Below are positions 11,940 to 23,308 of a stretch of DNA of 64,000 nucleotides, one piece after another. This DNA comes from Saposhnikovia divaricata (lineage: Eukaryota; Streptophyta; Magnoliopsida; Apiales; Apiaceae): positions 56,851,546 through 56,915,545 of the forward strand of contig CM071600.1 of assembly GCA_036435485.1 (NCBI GenBank), in the 5' to 3' direction. The position numbers were made by a program, and so were the translations under genes. The notes beneath the pieces were generated by a model, which did not search any database, was not told the origin of the DNA, and worked only from the letters and a program-made list of their open reading frames with translations. Numbering within the stretch: position 1 is the stretch's first letter; the number at the start of each line of letters is the position of its first letter.

Positions 11940-12412
11940 TTTATTTGTTGTGGTTGTTTTGGTGATCTTTCAACTTTCCTTGGGTGGGAAGAAGTGTAAA
12001 GAGAAGATTGATGGAGGCAGAATCTTGAGTTTTGTAGTGGAAACAACAAGAAGTCCCTGGCATTTTGCTTATAGCCTTTATGTAAATCGATGTATTGTTG
12101 TTTTAGGTAGGGCACTCTTTTTCCCCTTGAGTTTTTTCCCATAGGGCTTTGCTCTTGTGGGATTTTAACGAGGCCTACTTGTGTTAGGAGTCTTCTTCTC
12201 TGATATAAAGGTTTTATTGTCTAAACTTTCGAAGAAATCTCTTTCTCATGTTAGTCATATTTAGGTTACGACCCATGGATTGGTTAAGCATACTTTTCGA
12301 TTAGATGATAAGCTTTTGTGGATGAAAGAATGTCATAAAATTCCTTTCCTCTTTGGATTGTGTAATTTATATCATTTATAAATGAAATCGTTTCATTTTC
12401 CAAAAAAAAAAA
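11940..12412 (+). mobile_element. 3' tail of a LINE-type retroposon
   Basis: The plus strand shows a short open frame (to 12144) rich in hydrophobic residues. A T-rich, LINE-like 3' untranslated stretch follows, then an A11 run at 12402-12412. The layout resembles 3' ends of plant L1-type elements. RT itself is absent, so the copy is severely 5'-truncated, and the left boundary is a guess. Confidence 0.4.
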
Positions 12413-14988
12413 GTGAGGGTATTTTAGTCATTAAATAATATATTAAACAATTTCTTTAAAAAAACTAAGAAACATAATTTAAAAATTGAATTTTTCCAAA
12501 AAAAATGAAAAAAAAACACATCACGTAAAATGACTTGAGTGCACCAGGTGTCGTAGATGTTGGACCAATGTTCATCAAAAATAACTTTTACATACTAAAT
12601 ATTTAAGAAAACTGTTAAACAATAAACAATTCTATTGTTTTAAGAACTTACCTCAAACCAAAATAAGAGTCATCACCTCCAAAAGGCCTAAGATATGCAA
12701 AGTTAATGTTATTGAGTTTTGCAATAAACTTAACCATATAAATTACCATTTTACTCTAATTCTCTCTCTACTTATATTGTAATGTTCGTCACAATGGTGT
12801 TATATATATAGAAGGATTGATCCTCCACCTTAACATACACTTTGATGCAGAGGAGAGCCACCTCCTAATGAGTTGCTTGTAATATTAAATTTGTATACAA
12901 TTTTCACGATATTGCATAGTACCTAAATTATTAACTCCTATCATACATGTTTTTGGTTTTATTAATTATGAAGTTCAGTACTTGAAAGCAATACTTTGTC
13001 TATCACACAATCTTGTAAGTTTGTGATTAGAAGTGAATAAATTATTTTTAAAAAAAAAATCAAGTGGCCAAAATTTTCATATCTTGAGTTTTAGATATCA
13101 ACTTTTCTTGAATTCTCATTAAAATTAGTTTTATATATTGTTTTTTTTGAAAAATTTCAATTTTTAACTTGACTTTTAAATAACACTTGATTATTCAATT
13201 TTCTTTCAATAGTGACCCAAATTATAATTTTTTGGACATCAAATGATTATATTCCAATGAAAAATGTAAAATTTATTTAGGACTTATAAGATAAATTGGA
13301 GTTGTTTCAACTGGAATGTTTTTAACTTCTTTCAATTTTTGGTACTTTTCTTTGTCTCCTTGAGTGGATCAATTTTGCGGACTCTGTTTATTTCATATAG
13401 CTAGGACACTGGCCATGCCATAAATAGTTGCATAAAAAAAAAACAACGACCGTTTCAAGCTCATGATATTGATTGTAATATTCTTTTTTACAACCAGTGA
13501 TAGCATTCTTGACTTTTCTCTTTACGTCCATGTGTTAATTTTTCTAAAACTTTTATATATAAGAAATAATTTTTTATCAATATTTTTCCAAATTAAACTT
13601 AAAACATATGATATTAAAATCAGAATTTTATTTTTTAGACACATTAAAAAAAATTAAAGATATAATGAAAGATATATAAGTTGTAAATAAAAAAAAATTA
13701 AGAAATTACAAACTTGACACAGGCACAGAAGTGTAAGCAGATACAGGATATAGATAAATAAAAACTTAGAAAGTGGTGAAATTAATGTTGGGAAGAGAAA
13801 TGCAAGTAAGTATAGGATATAAACAAATAAAAACTTTGAGAGTTGTGAAATTAAGGATGGACTGCGTTAAGTTTACAATAATTTTAGTCATCATGTCACT
13901 TAATGGACAAACATGACATTTTTTTTTTTTATCTTTTTTGACGAAGTAACAAGTTGAATATAATTTCACTGGAATTTGACTAAAAACTACATGTTAAACT
14001 CGACTCAATCATAATTTGTAAATTAAAACAATGATTTACGGTTCAATGTCAAATTAATTTTTTTAATAAAAAATTATTTTGAATTGGACTGAAAATTTCA
14101 AGTTTATACCTCATGTCTCCAGTAAGATGATTCGGTATCAAATCATAAAAATGATTTTTATAATTTTTATGGATCTAATAACAGTTCTATTATGCATATA
14201 CATGCAGTGGTAAAAGGTTCAATTGATCCCACTTGAAGATACCTTCGATAAAGAGTAAACAAGGATGACTCTTAGCAGGATGTATTCACAGGAGGATGTT
14301 TGTAAAGCTTTTACCATTTTGAAGCCAAATAGAATCGATGTTAGCAGTGATAAATTTATGTTTCAGATGACATAAGGAATGATAAGTCTATAGTATCTTC
14401 CTTAATCGACATGAAATTTGTGAATCATAATTGTTTGAGAAAGTAATTATAATGAACTTTATAAAAATATGTGAGTTATTGAATTCTATGAGTTATAATA
14501 GTTTGGGGAAGCAAGTGTCAATTTGTTAAACCTTACTTGAGTTTTAAAGATTAGAATTTGAAGTTTGATGTAAATTTATCTTGTACACCTCATTTCAACT
14601 CTTCAAATTATATAGAAGAATGAATCAATGATCACCTCATTATTTAATAATTAAGTAATTTTTTTTAATGAATTTATTTTTCATTATCAAAATTCATTCA
14701 TTGAAATGCCAATTACACCATTATGAAAATTCATTTTTTTGAAACAAAATGCAAGTGCTCGTAAATCAACAGACAACAGTAATAAATTTCATATTTTGAT
14801 ATTTTTTTATATAAGTATGTAATGCATATTTGAGATTCCATAAGTTGGAAAAAAATAGTGTTTTTTTTTCCGGAAAAAGTTAGGAATCTTAGCTTATTTC
14901 TTAAAATAAGTCAATTTTTCTGAAAAATAAGCTCACCCAAACACCCCCTCAGAAGGCTTGTGAGTTGTGACTTGCAATATATATCTTG
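12413..14988. other. Gene-free AT-rich spacer
   Basis: No gene recognised. A degenerate tandem pair of roughly 70-bp units containing AGTATAGGATATA- and AATAAAAACTT-like segments lies at about 13725-13860. Near 14900-14945 the text resembles an eroded hAT-type MITE end, without a partner. Confidence 0.45.
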
Positions 14989-14997
14989 TTTTCTTTT

Positions 14998-15550
14998 GGG
15001 TTAAGTATCAAAGTGGTCACTGAAGTGGAAGCCATATATTGATTCGTTCACCGGTCTTAACGGGGTATCATTTGAATCATTAAAGTCATAATAAATATCA
15101 AACAAATACCTATATATATGTACTCGGGAAGTAAAAACAATTTCTCATCGAGTTCTACACATTTTTCTTAAATGCTACTATAATCAAATGAAAGGTTATG
15201 AATTCTAGTATTTTTGATGATATATTTAGAATTTAAAAAGTTTATTTACTATTTATTTTTAATTAAAATAAGGAAAATAACAATAAAATTAAAAATAAAT
15301 AATAAATGAATGTCTAAAAATTTAAATATATTATCAGAAATACTAGAATTATTAACCATTCGTTTGGTTAGGGAAGCATTCAACAAAAATATGTAGAACT
15401 CAATGAAAAATTATTTTTACATCTCGAGTATATTTTAAAGGTATCCATTTAATATTTATTATGACTCAATGATTCAAATCATACACTATTAAGATTGGTG
15501 AACTAATTGATATATGACTTTCACTTTAATACCACTTTGATACTTAACCC
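14998..15550. mobile_element. MULE-type MITE (553 bp) with perfect 9-bp TSD
   Basis: Both ends carry the identical terminal GGGTTAAGTATCAAAGTGG in inverted orientation. The inverted arms continue imperfectly for more than 200 bp, so the element could fold on itself. The direct repeats TTTTCTTTT at 14989-14997 and 15551-15559 are a clean 9-bp duplication, as expected of Mutator-family transposition. No transposase is encoded. Confidence 0.9.
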
Positions 15551-15559
15551 TTTTCTTTT

Positions 15560-16593
15560 GATTAATCAACAACTTTGGTCAATCTTGGCCGTAAAATTTG
15601 TGTAAAATAAAAGTTGTGGAAATATTTTGAGTTTCTTTCTCATTTGTAAGATGTAATCTCGTCTCGTCTCGTCTCCTTACTCAGTTGGCGATCTTATTTC
15701 AAATTTATCTCATTATTTTTTAACGAAAAAAAAATGAAAGCCCTATCCAAAATAAAATAAAATGAAAGTAAACATGAACTTGGCAAGCATTTTTTTTATG
15801 CTCTGTGATAAGAAAAAACGAGTCATGAACATACATTTATCAATTTGTTGCTGATTGCAATGAAATATTTAATAATGTGGTGAATTGTAAAGTACATAGC
15901 AATAAAGTACGATAGTTTAAAATTAGTTTCTTGTTTGATACTAACATGATTAGAATTTTCTATTAATAAATAAAAGAAACTAATACAAATCACAAGGTTT
16001 TTTGGTACTCAAGTGTTGTTTCCGAGGAGATTTGTTTTTTTTTTCCAAAACAACACAATCAAACAAAATAACACAAATACAGTTCTTGTTTCAAATAAAA
16101 ACTATAATTTCTGTAACTAGAAATAATGAATAAATTTTACAAATTGGAAAAAAAGAAAAAAAAACATCAACTTCAGTTAAAAATGGAACGGTAATAAATA
16201 TCAAGGAACAGAGTCTGTACTCACTGTATGTTAAAACTACCTCGAAGTTCGTGACCGTTGCATTTTCCATTTTTTAAAACAGGCAAGTGAACTTACACTA
16301 ACCTACTCTCGCGAGTAGACAACAAAACACACACTCAAAACACACACAAAGTGTACTATCATCACTACATGTCCTCTGCTTTGCTTACACATTTGTCTGT
16401 TTCTCTACTTTTTCTTACCCAACATCACCCCCTTTCCTTGCCCTAATTTCAACAACATCTACACACACTTCTCTTGTATCTATACTTTCAAGATTTCCTT
16501 AAGTTCTGTAATAAAAAAGCCCCCTTTTCGAGATTTTGTAAAACCCCTTTTCAAGATTTTGTAAAACCCCTTTGTAAAAGCCCTTTCTTGATA
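15560..16593. other. Spacer, promoter and 5' leader of the DUF630/632 gene
   Basis: The first part is AT-rich and featureless apart from a short (GTCTC)n run near 15658-15675. From about 16300 the text becomes CA- and CT-rich, typical of a plant 5' untranslated leader. Just before the start codon a 23-bp unit containing GATTTTGTAAAACCCC is repeated (about 16527-16590). No convincing TATA box could be chosen. Confidence 0.45.
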
Positions 16594-19500
16594 ATGGGTT
16601 GTGCTCAATCCAAGATTGACAATGAAGAATCAGTGGCAAGATGTAAAGAAAGGAGGAACTTTATGAAAGATGCTGTGACTGCACGAAATGCATTTGCTTC
16701 TGGGCATTCAGGTTATGCAATTGCTTTAAAGAATACTGGTGCTGCTTTGAGTGATTATGCTCAAGGTGAGGGTCAACAACAAGACCCTTTTGTTCAATTA
16801 GGTAGTATTGATCCTCCTTCGATTGTTTCGAAACCCCCTCCTCCTCCTATGATGGATCATGGTCTTCCTCCTCCACCTCCACCTTTGCCTAGCTTTTCGC
16901 CTGCTACGCCTTTGCAGCGGTCTGTGACAATGCCGGTGTTTTCGAAGGAGGTTAGGAAGATGGAGAGTGTGGAGAATGTGGAGGAGAAGGAGGGGGAGGA
17001 GAGTGGGGGGTTGGAGCTGAGGAAGAGGAGGAATGGGGGTTTAAGGAAGGAGGAGACTCCGCCTCGGACTCCGGTGGCTCCACCGCCTCCGGATGCCAAA
17101 GGAATGGCTTGGGATTATTTTTTTAATGTTGAGGATATGCATGGACAAATGGAGGATGTTAGAGAGGAGGATGAGGAGGAGGAAGGGGAAGATGATGAGT
17201 TTGATGAGAGTTATGGTGAGCACGAGATTCGTAATCATGATAATGATGATAATGCTAACAATCGTGGTAACGATATGGTGGGTGGGAAATTTAGTGAGAT
17301 GAGTGAGCCTAAAACGCCGGAGAAGATGGAGGGGTTCACTACTGAGGAGGAGGAGACACCGGGGATGGTTGGGTTGAAGGGAAAACAGTTTATGCATTCA
17401 AACACTGCTCCTCCTGATATAAGGCGAATGCCAGGGAATTATAGTAATGGCGGGGCTAGTCATTCTAGTGTGAATTTGTTGAAGATTTTGGGTGACATTG
17501 ATGATCATTTCTTGAAGGCATCAGAGTGTGCACAAGAGGTGTCGAAGATGCTCGAGGCAACTAGATTGCATTATCACTCTAATTTTGCTGATAATCGAGG
17601 TGACAACCTTTATGTTTTGTTAGTTATGTGTCTAATCTTTAAGTATTATATGCCTGTATTGATTAATAGCCTGAGATGATTGGCTTTGTCCTGAATGTTG
17701 GAATATGTGCATAGCTGGTATAAAGGTGACAGACCAAGTGTTTTCAATATATAGTTAACATGTCATTTGAAGTTGTTTTGCTTGTGAATCTTGCTGTGAA
17801 AACTGCTACTTTCAAGTTTTATGGTTAGAGGTCGAAGCTCAGTAAATCTGCGATCAAGAAAGCTGATTTATTGTAGAATACATTGTTATTGACAGATCAT
17901 GCTAATGTACTTGGGCATTTAGGCATCACGTAACATAGAGCTGGGTAAATTGTTATCGCACACGTAATCATTTCTTGAATTCTTATATGCAGAAACCATT
18001 TTCAATTTTTTTATTAAAGATAGTTCAAAAGATCTGAGCAATATGAAAAGTTTGGAGTGCTATGAAAATCAGTGGTACAGATAAATAGCAGTTAAAGCAC
18101 TTGTTTTTGTTTCTTCCTCAATAATAAAAGTTAGACTTGGTACTAAAACACAAAGTCCAGTATCAAGTAGAATTTGAAATTCCCCCCTTTCTCCCTCGAG
18201 TTTCACATTACCTTTTTAAAGTTGATAAACATTGTATCATGATATATCATCTTTTTGTGATTAAAATCATTAGGTATGCAAGGTTTGGCCAGACCACATG
18301 TGAAGTGTGTGGTTAAACCTTCCTTCCTTACAAAAAACAATGCTTGATATAAACCTTACAGCTTTTATTTATACCTGTACAAACATTACTTGTTGTGTTG
18401 TCAGTCTTTCACCAATCTGCAAAAATAGATGTTTGTTATAGGAAGGTTTCCATGAAAGGAGCTTCCTTTGTTTTTAATATAGGCTCACCCATGTATACAA
18501 ACACGGTCATCTCTATGTATGTATGTGATTGATTTTATTATGTGCTTAACATATTTAACTGCAGTCACTGTTGTATAATTAATCCATCAACCAGAAGTTG
18601 CACTTTCTATCCTCTCCCATTTGTGTATTTGCAACTTGCCATATCACTGAAAGACCAACATATTAGTGAGAATAACAGTTCCGCACAGCTTGCATGCCCT
18701 ATCATCTAATGATAAATCCTCGTTTAACTAAAAATAATTGATAGTTATTGGTCTGGCCAAGAGGCCATGTAATGCATTTTTGTAATATGAGGGTAGAAGA
18801 CACGTTTTAATGGTCAAACTTTTGTATTTGTATATATTTGCCGAGAGAAAGTTTTCACAAATTGAACTCTGTACAATGCAGGACACATTGACCACGCAGC
18901 AAGGGTCATGCGTGTTATTACGTGGAACAAATCATTTAGAGGCATACCAAATGGTGAAGGTGGGAAAGATAATTATGATGCCGAGGAATATGAGACACAT
19001 GCCACTGTTTTGGATAAGTTGTTGGCGTGGGAGAAGAAGCTTTATGAGGAAGTGAAGGTAGCATTTACATTAGTTGGTTTCATGTTGTAGTTCTCCATTT
19101 GTTAATGTGTTCATAGCTGCATTCTGACCCTCTAAATTAGTAACCACATATTTATTCATCCTTTTGGCTAAAAAACATTCTGAAATGGCTCTAGAACCTA
19201 CGTACGACTCGTTATGTATAGATCAACTTAAATTCAAGCTAATATTTTTGAATCTTATTCCATTCTTTTCTTGCTGTCAAGGCTGGTGAGCTTATGAAGC
19301 TTGAGTACCAGAGAAAGGTTGGCCAGCTGAACAAGCTGAAAAAACGTGGTGCTAGTGCTGAATCTTTGGAAAAGACAAAGGCTGCCGTAAGTCATTTACA
19401 CACAAGATACATAGTTGATATGCAGAGTTTGGATTCAACAGTTTCAGAAGTAAACCATATACGCGACGATCAGCTCTACCCAAAACTTGTTGCTCTTGTT

Positions 19501-21372
19501 GAGGAGTAAGTTATCTTCCTGGGGAAAGTGTTTAACCGTTAATAATAATATTTCCAGTAAATATTCATTATATTGTCAAATAGTGCGTATCTTACTGTGT
19601 GCTGTGTTCTTAGACGATCTCGCTATTCCAGTATTCTTTTATCGTCTGTTCATATGTCAATTTGGACAGCTAATTTGTCAAATTTATATCCTGTGAACTG
19701 CCACGTTTTTGTGTTGCTTCAGTAAGTTATTTGGAAATTTTGGTACACTTGACATTATGAAGTATGAAAACATTCAATTTGGGGCCGCTTTTTCGAGTCA
19801 ATATCCAGTAAACTACTTCAGTTAGGCATTTGACAGAAGATCTGCGTCACGTAGCGTCTTAGCAAACATTCAAAGTGCCTGAGTAATCAGAGCTTTATAG
19901 CTTTCTAGGGTGTAAATACTGAATTTTATATATGGCTCTGACCATGGTTGAACTCTTGTAAAGGGGACTACTTTACTGTCTCCAGTAAGAAGTAAGAAGC
20001 AATACAAGTCTCCACTTGGTAACTGTTAATTTTAAGGTTGTTTCATTTGCAACCTCATGAATACGGAATACCAAGGCCATCTTCTTGTGTGCTTATCAGG
20101 ATGATATACAGACTAGGTGGTGGCTACTGCTTATGTGTTATACTGATGTCTAGATTCTCCATATCTTTACAGAACTTTTTTTGGGAAGTTCTTGTTGAGA
20201 TCGTGACATATTGACATGAGAAAGCTGTCTCTCAAACATGAATGAACTATTTTTTTTCTTCTTTCATTTTCATGTGTTGAACATTAATGGTTCGGTTAAA
20301 TAAATGTTTTTAACGGCAGAGTTTTGACTTTAGAAATAGGGGGGGGGGGGACTGGTTCTCTGCATGATGGTAACATACCATGCTTTGTATAGATGTGTGG
20401 TAATTAATGAGACAGATAATCCCGTGTATTCACTTCCATCACGTGCTTGTGGTTACCTGTTTCATTAAAGGCACAAACATCAGAACTAAAGTATAGTTGT
20501 TTTCTCTTTTACAGCTAAAGAATTGTGTTAATTTAATTTTCAGGACTGCCAAGATGTGGGATTCCATGAACTTGCATCACCGGACCCAGTTGAATATTGT
20601 GGAAGATTTAAAATCCTTAGATCTTGCTGGAAATCCGAGGGAAACTGGCGGGTATACCAGAGAAACTAGCAGACATCACCATGAGCGTACTATCCAGCTT
20701 TGGAATGTAGTTCAAGAATGGCATTTGCAATTTGACAAGCTCGTGACTAATCAGAAACAATACATTCAAGCCCTTAACAGCTGGTTGAAATTAAATCTCA
20801 TTCCCATTGAGAGCAATTTAAAGGAAAAGGTTTCGTCACCACCAAGAACTCAGAATCCTCCAATCCAACCACTCCTCATATCGTGGCATGACCTTCTTGA
20901 GAAACTTCCAGATGAGATTGCCAAAACCGCAATAACCTCATTTTCTGCTGTGATAAAAGCCATTATTGTTCATCAGGAAGAGGAAATGAAACTGAAGGAG
21001 AAATGTGAGGAGACGAGAAAAGAGTACTTGCGCAAGAGCCAGGCATTTGAGGATTGGTACCAGAAGTACATGCAACGCAGAACCCCGCCTGATGACTTTG
21101 ATCCTGATAGAGGCGTAGACACGGATCCTAAAGACCCTATCGTCGACAGACAAATCCAAGTGGAGAGCTTGAAGAAGAGGTTGGATGAGGAAATGGAAGC
21201 TCACCAAAAGCACTGTGTTCAGGTCAGGGATAAGTCACTGGGAAGTCTGAAGATCAGGTTACCTGAGCTATTCCGAGCAATGTCAGACTATACTAATTCT
21301 TGCATGCAAGGTTATGGAAACCTAAGGTCGATGATTGAACGATCAACAAGGCCAAATGGAAGCTCGGAGTGA
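16594..21372 (+). CDS. DUF630/DUF632 family protein (NRG2/REL2-like), 4 exons
   Basis: Plant-specific regulatory protein; characterised relatives act in nitrate signalling (NRG2) and leaf shape (rice REL2), but which paralogue this is cannot be told. Exons 16594-17599, 18882-19057, 19282-19505 and 20544-21372 have GT-AG introns and compatible phases and give 744 residues. The start MGCAQSKID is the family's conserved N-terminus, with Gly2 and Cys3 suited to myristoylation and palmitoylation, hence probable membrane anchoring. An upstream in-frame ATG at 16474 would add 40 residues of unrelated leader and hide that signal, so 16594 was chosen. DUF630 covers residues 1-60, then proline-rich runs and a strongly acidic stretch (about 190-235). 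DUF632 runs from about 293 to 610 and includes HAARVMRVITWNKSF across the first splice junction. The C-terminal part is helical. Confidence 0.93.
20339..20350 (+). repeat. G12 homopolymer in the third intron
   Basis: Twelve consecutive G within the intron at 19506-20543. It may be a sequencing or assembly weak point. Confidence 0.9.
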
Positions 21373-21734
21373 CAATCTTCTAGCTATTAGCCGTCATCTT
21401 TTTCTTTCTTCGTTAAATCAACTTGGTTTTCATCATGAAAATCCTTTCCTCTGCTTCCTTGGTTGTATGAATTATTTACTCATCTTGGTGTAGAATTGTC
21501 TGCATTTACTTTGTAGCTGGGAACCAGATTCATGATCAACTTATTAATCTTCCCCCAAAAATTTGATCACCATCTTTGAACCAAGTACATGTATCATCTT
21601 TGAACCAAGTACATATATCATCAGCAGACTATACAAGGGCTTCAAGATTATTTTTCTTTTAAAATTGGAACATAGTAATAGAAATTAGATTTAAAATATA
21701 GCAAATATTGTTCATTCATAAATAAAACTACATG
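21373..21734. other. 3' flank of the DUF630/632 gene
   Basis: Presumed 3' untranslated region and spacer. A direct repeat containing CATCTTTGAACCAAGTACAT occurs twice around 21571-21615. No canonical AATAAA was assigned. Confidence 0.45.
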
Positions 21735-21743
21735 TATTTTTAA

Positions 21744-22753
21744 GAGAAAAGGCTCCCAATATCACAATTCTAGAATAATTGGTCCAAAATGTCACAACTC
21801 AAAACAGTGGTTCCAAATATCACTCTAAAACATACTACTATCATTTGGCGTTTTGATTTTTAGATTTTTAGATTTTTTTTATTTTTTTTTAAACGCTAAA
21901 GCGTGTAGCGTTTCGAGGGAGGGAGGGGGACACTACTTTAAGTGGTATTGGAGGAGGACGCCACATGAATTGGCGGGGAGGGGGAAGAACACCACATGAA
22001 TTTATGTTTTGGGGGGAAACACCACATAGAATTAGCGTTTGGGGAATGATATTATTATTTATTTTTTTCCAAATAATATTTTTTATTTTTATCGATATTT
22101 TTTTAGGGGTTGAATAGTTTCCATTTGGGGTTTAACGGGTTTCATTTGAATTTTAGAAATATTCAATTTTTTAATTAAAAGTTTTAAATTTTATTTGTAT
22201 TTCCTTAGGGGTTCAATAATTAATTTTTGTGGTTCAACATTTACATTTTGAGTTTTTGAAATATTCAGAACGACGAATAAATCGTATACGAATTTAGGGT
22301 CCCCTAAACCCTAACTTATCCTAATTTTTAAAAAATCGGGATGGCCCCGATTTTTTAAAAATTAGGACGCCGAACACAATAAAAAATACAATTTGAATTG
22401 ATTATTTGGTTTTAAATTTTTTAATGTTATTTACTAAGACATATTTAGCAAAAAATATTGCAAATATATATTTAATGAAAAGAAAAAAAATAATTAAAAC
22501 ACTCCAAATCGGCACTTGAATTCGCGTTCTCTCCCACCCCTCCCACAAAAGCGGCGCCCCTTACAAAGATCAAACATAATATAGTGTTTTCAAAAAAAAA
22601 AAATGCAAAACGCTACATGATGCAGCGTTTTAATAGAATAAAATTAAAACGTTACATGATGTAATGTTTTAGTGTGATAATTGGGATCATCCTTTTAAAT
22701 TGTGATATTTGAGACCATTTAATTTAAAATAATGATAGATTGGGCCAACACCC
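21744..22753. mobile_element. MULE-like non-autonomous element (about 1 kb)
   Basis: The inverted ends align imperfectly over about 80 bp (left GGCTCCCAATATCAC..., right GGCCCAATCTATCA...), both reaching CTAAAACA. Flanking direct repeats TATTTTTAA (21735-21743) and TATTTTTAC (22754-22762) match at 8 of 9 bases. The interior includes GC-rich motifs such as AGCGTTT and CACCACATGAATT repeated several times, and a perfect 21-bp hairpin. No transposase was found. The exact outer bases are less certain than for the other MITEs here. Confidence 0.65.
22320..22366. repeat. Perfect 21-bp inverted repeat with 5-base loop
   Basis: Arms 22320-22340 and 22346-22366 are exact reverse complements (starting CCTAATTTTT, ending ATCGGG), around the loop ATGGC. 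It sits inside the 1-kb MULE-like element. Confidence 0.95.
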
Positions 22754-22762
22754 TATTTTTAC

Positions 22763-23308
22763 CGAGAAACATTACATTACAAAATCCGCAAGTGAAACGG
22801 GAAAAAGCGTAAAAATCAAAGGCCACATATTAAAACGACTTTCTTAAACCTGTAATATTATATTTTGAGTCAGTGTTCTAAAAATAATTCGATTTTTCAA
22901 AAATCACCGATTAATCGTTAAAAAATATTTGATCGATTTGATTTTTTAAAATCCGATTTATCGTTATGAATTTTTAAATGGTGCATTATATTATAAATTA
23001 CACTAATTTATTAAATATTATTAAAATATTAAAATTTATTCGATTTATCATTCCGATAAATCCTGATTCATCAATAAATCCCTAGGTACCTAAACCGATT
23101 TGTTTCGTTTTGCGAAATCTAAAACCATGACTTTGACTAAAAATTGCATTGGCCTAATTTTTTTTTTTAATTTATCAAAATTTTAAAAAGAAAGTCTATT
23201 AAACCCCCAAAAAAAGTATTATTTAATGGAGTTCAAATCGTATCTATACAAATACAACACACAGACGCTAATTGCGGGGGTGAGTGGTGGCGATTGAAGC
23301 AGCAGGAC
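22763..23308. other. Promoter and 5' flank of the AFC3-like kinase gene
   Basis: AT-rich, with a stretch of repeated CGATT/AATCG-type motifs (about 22870-23100) that looks like an eroded hAT-type MITE. The presumed 5' leader begins around 23230. No TATA box was assigned. Confidence 0.4.

Noticed and set aside
16857..17397. Long minus-strand ORFs opposite exon 1 of the DUF630/632 gene
   Set aside because: They are shadows of proline-rich and acidic codons on the plus strand and have no independent motif.
22300..22316. AAACCCTAA near 22306 as a regulatory telo-box of the kinase gene
   Set aside because: It lies inside the MULE-like element, about 1 kb from the start codon, and is better explained as part of that element.
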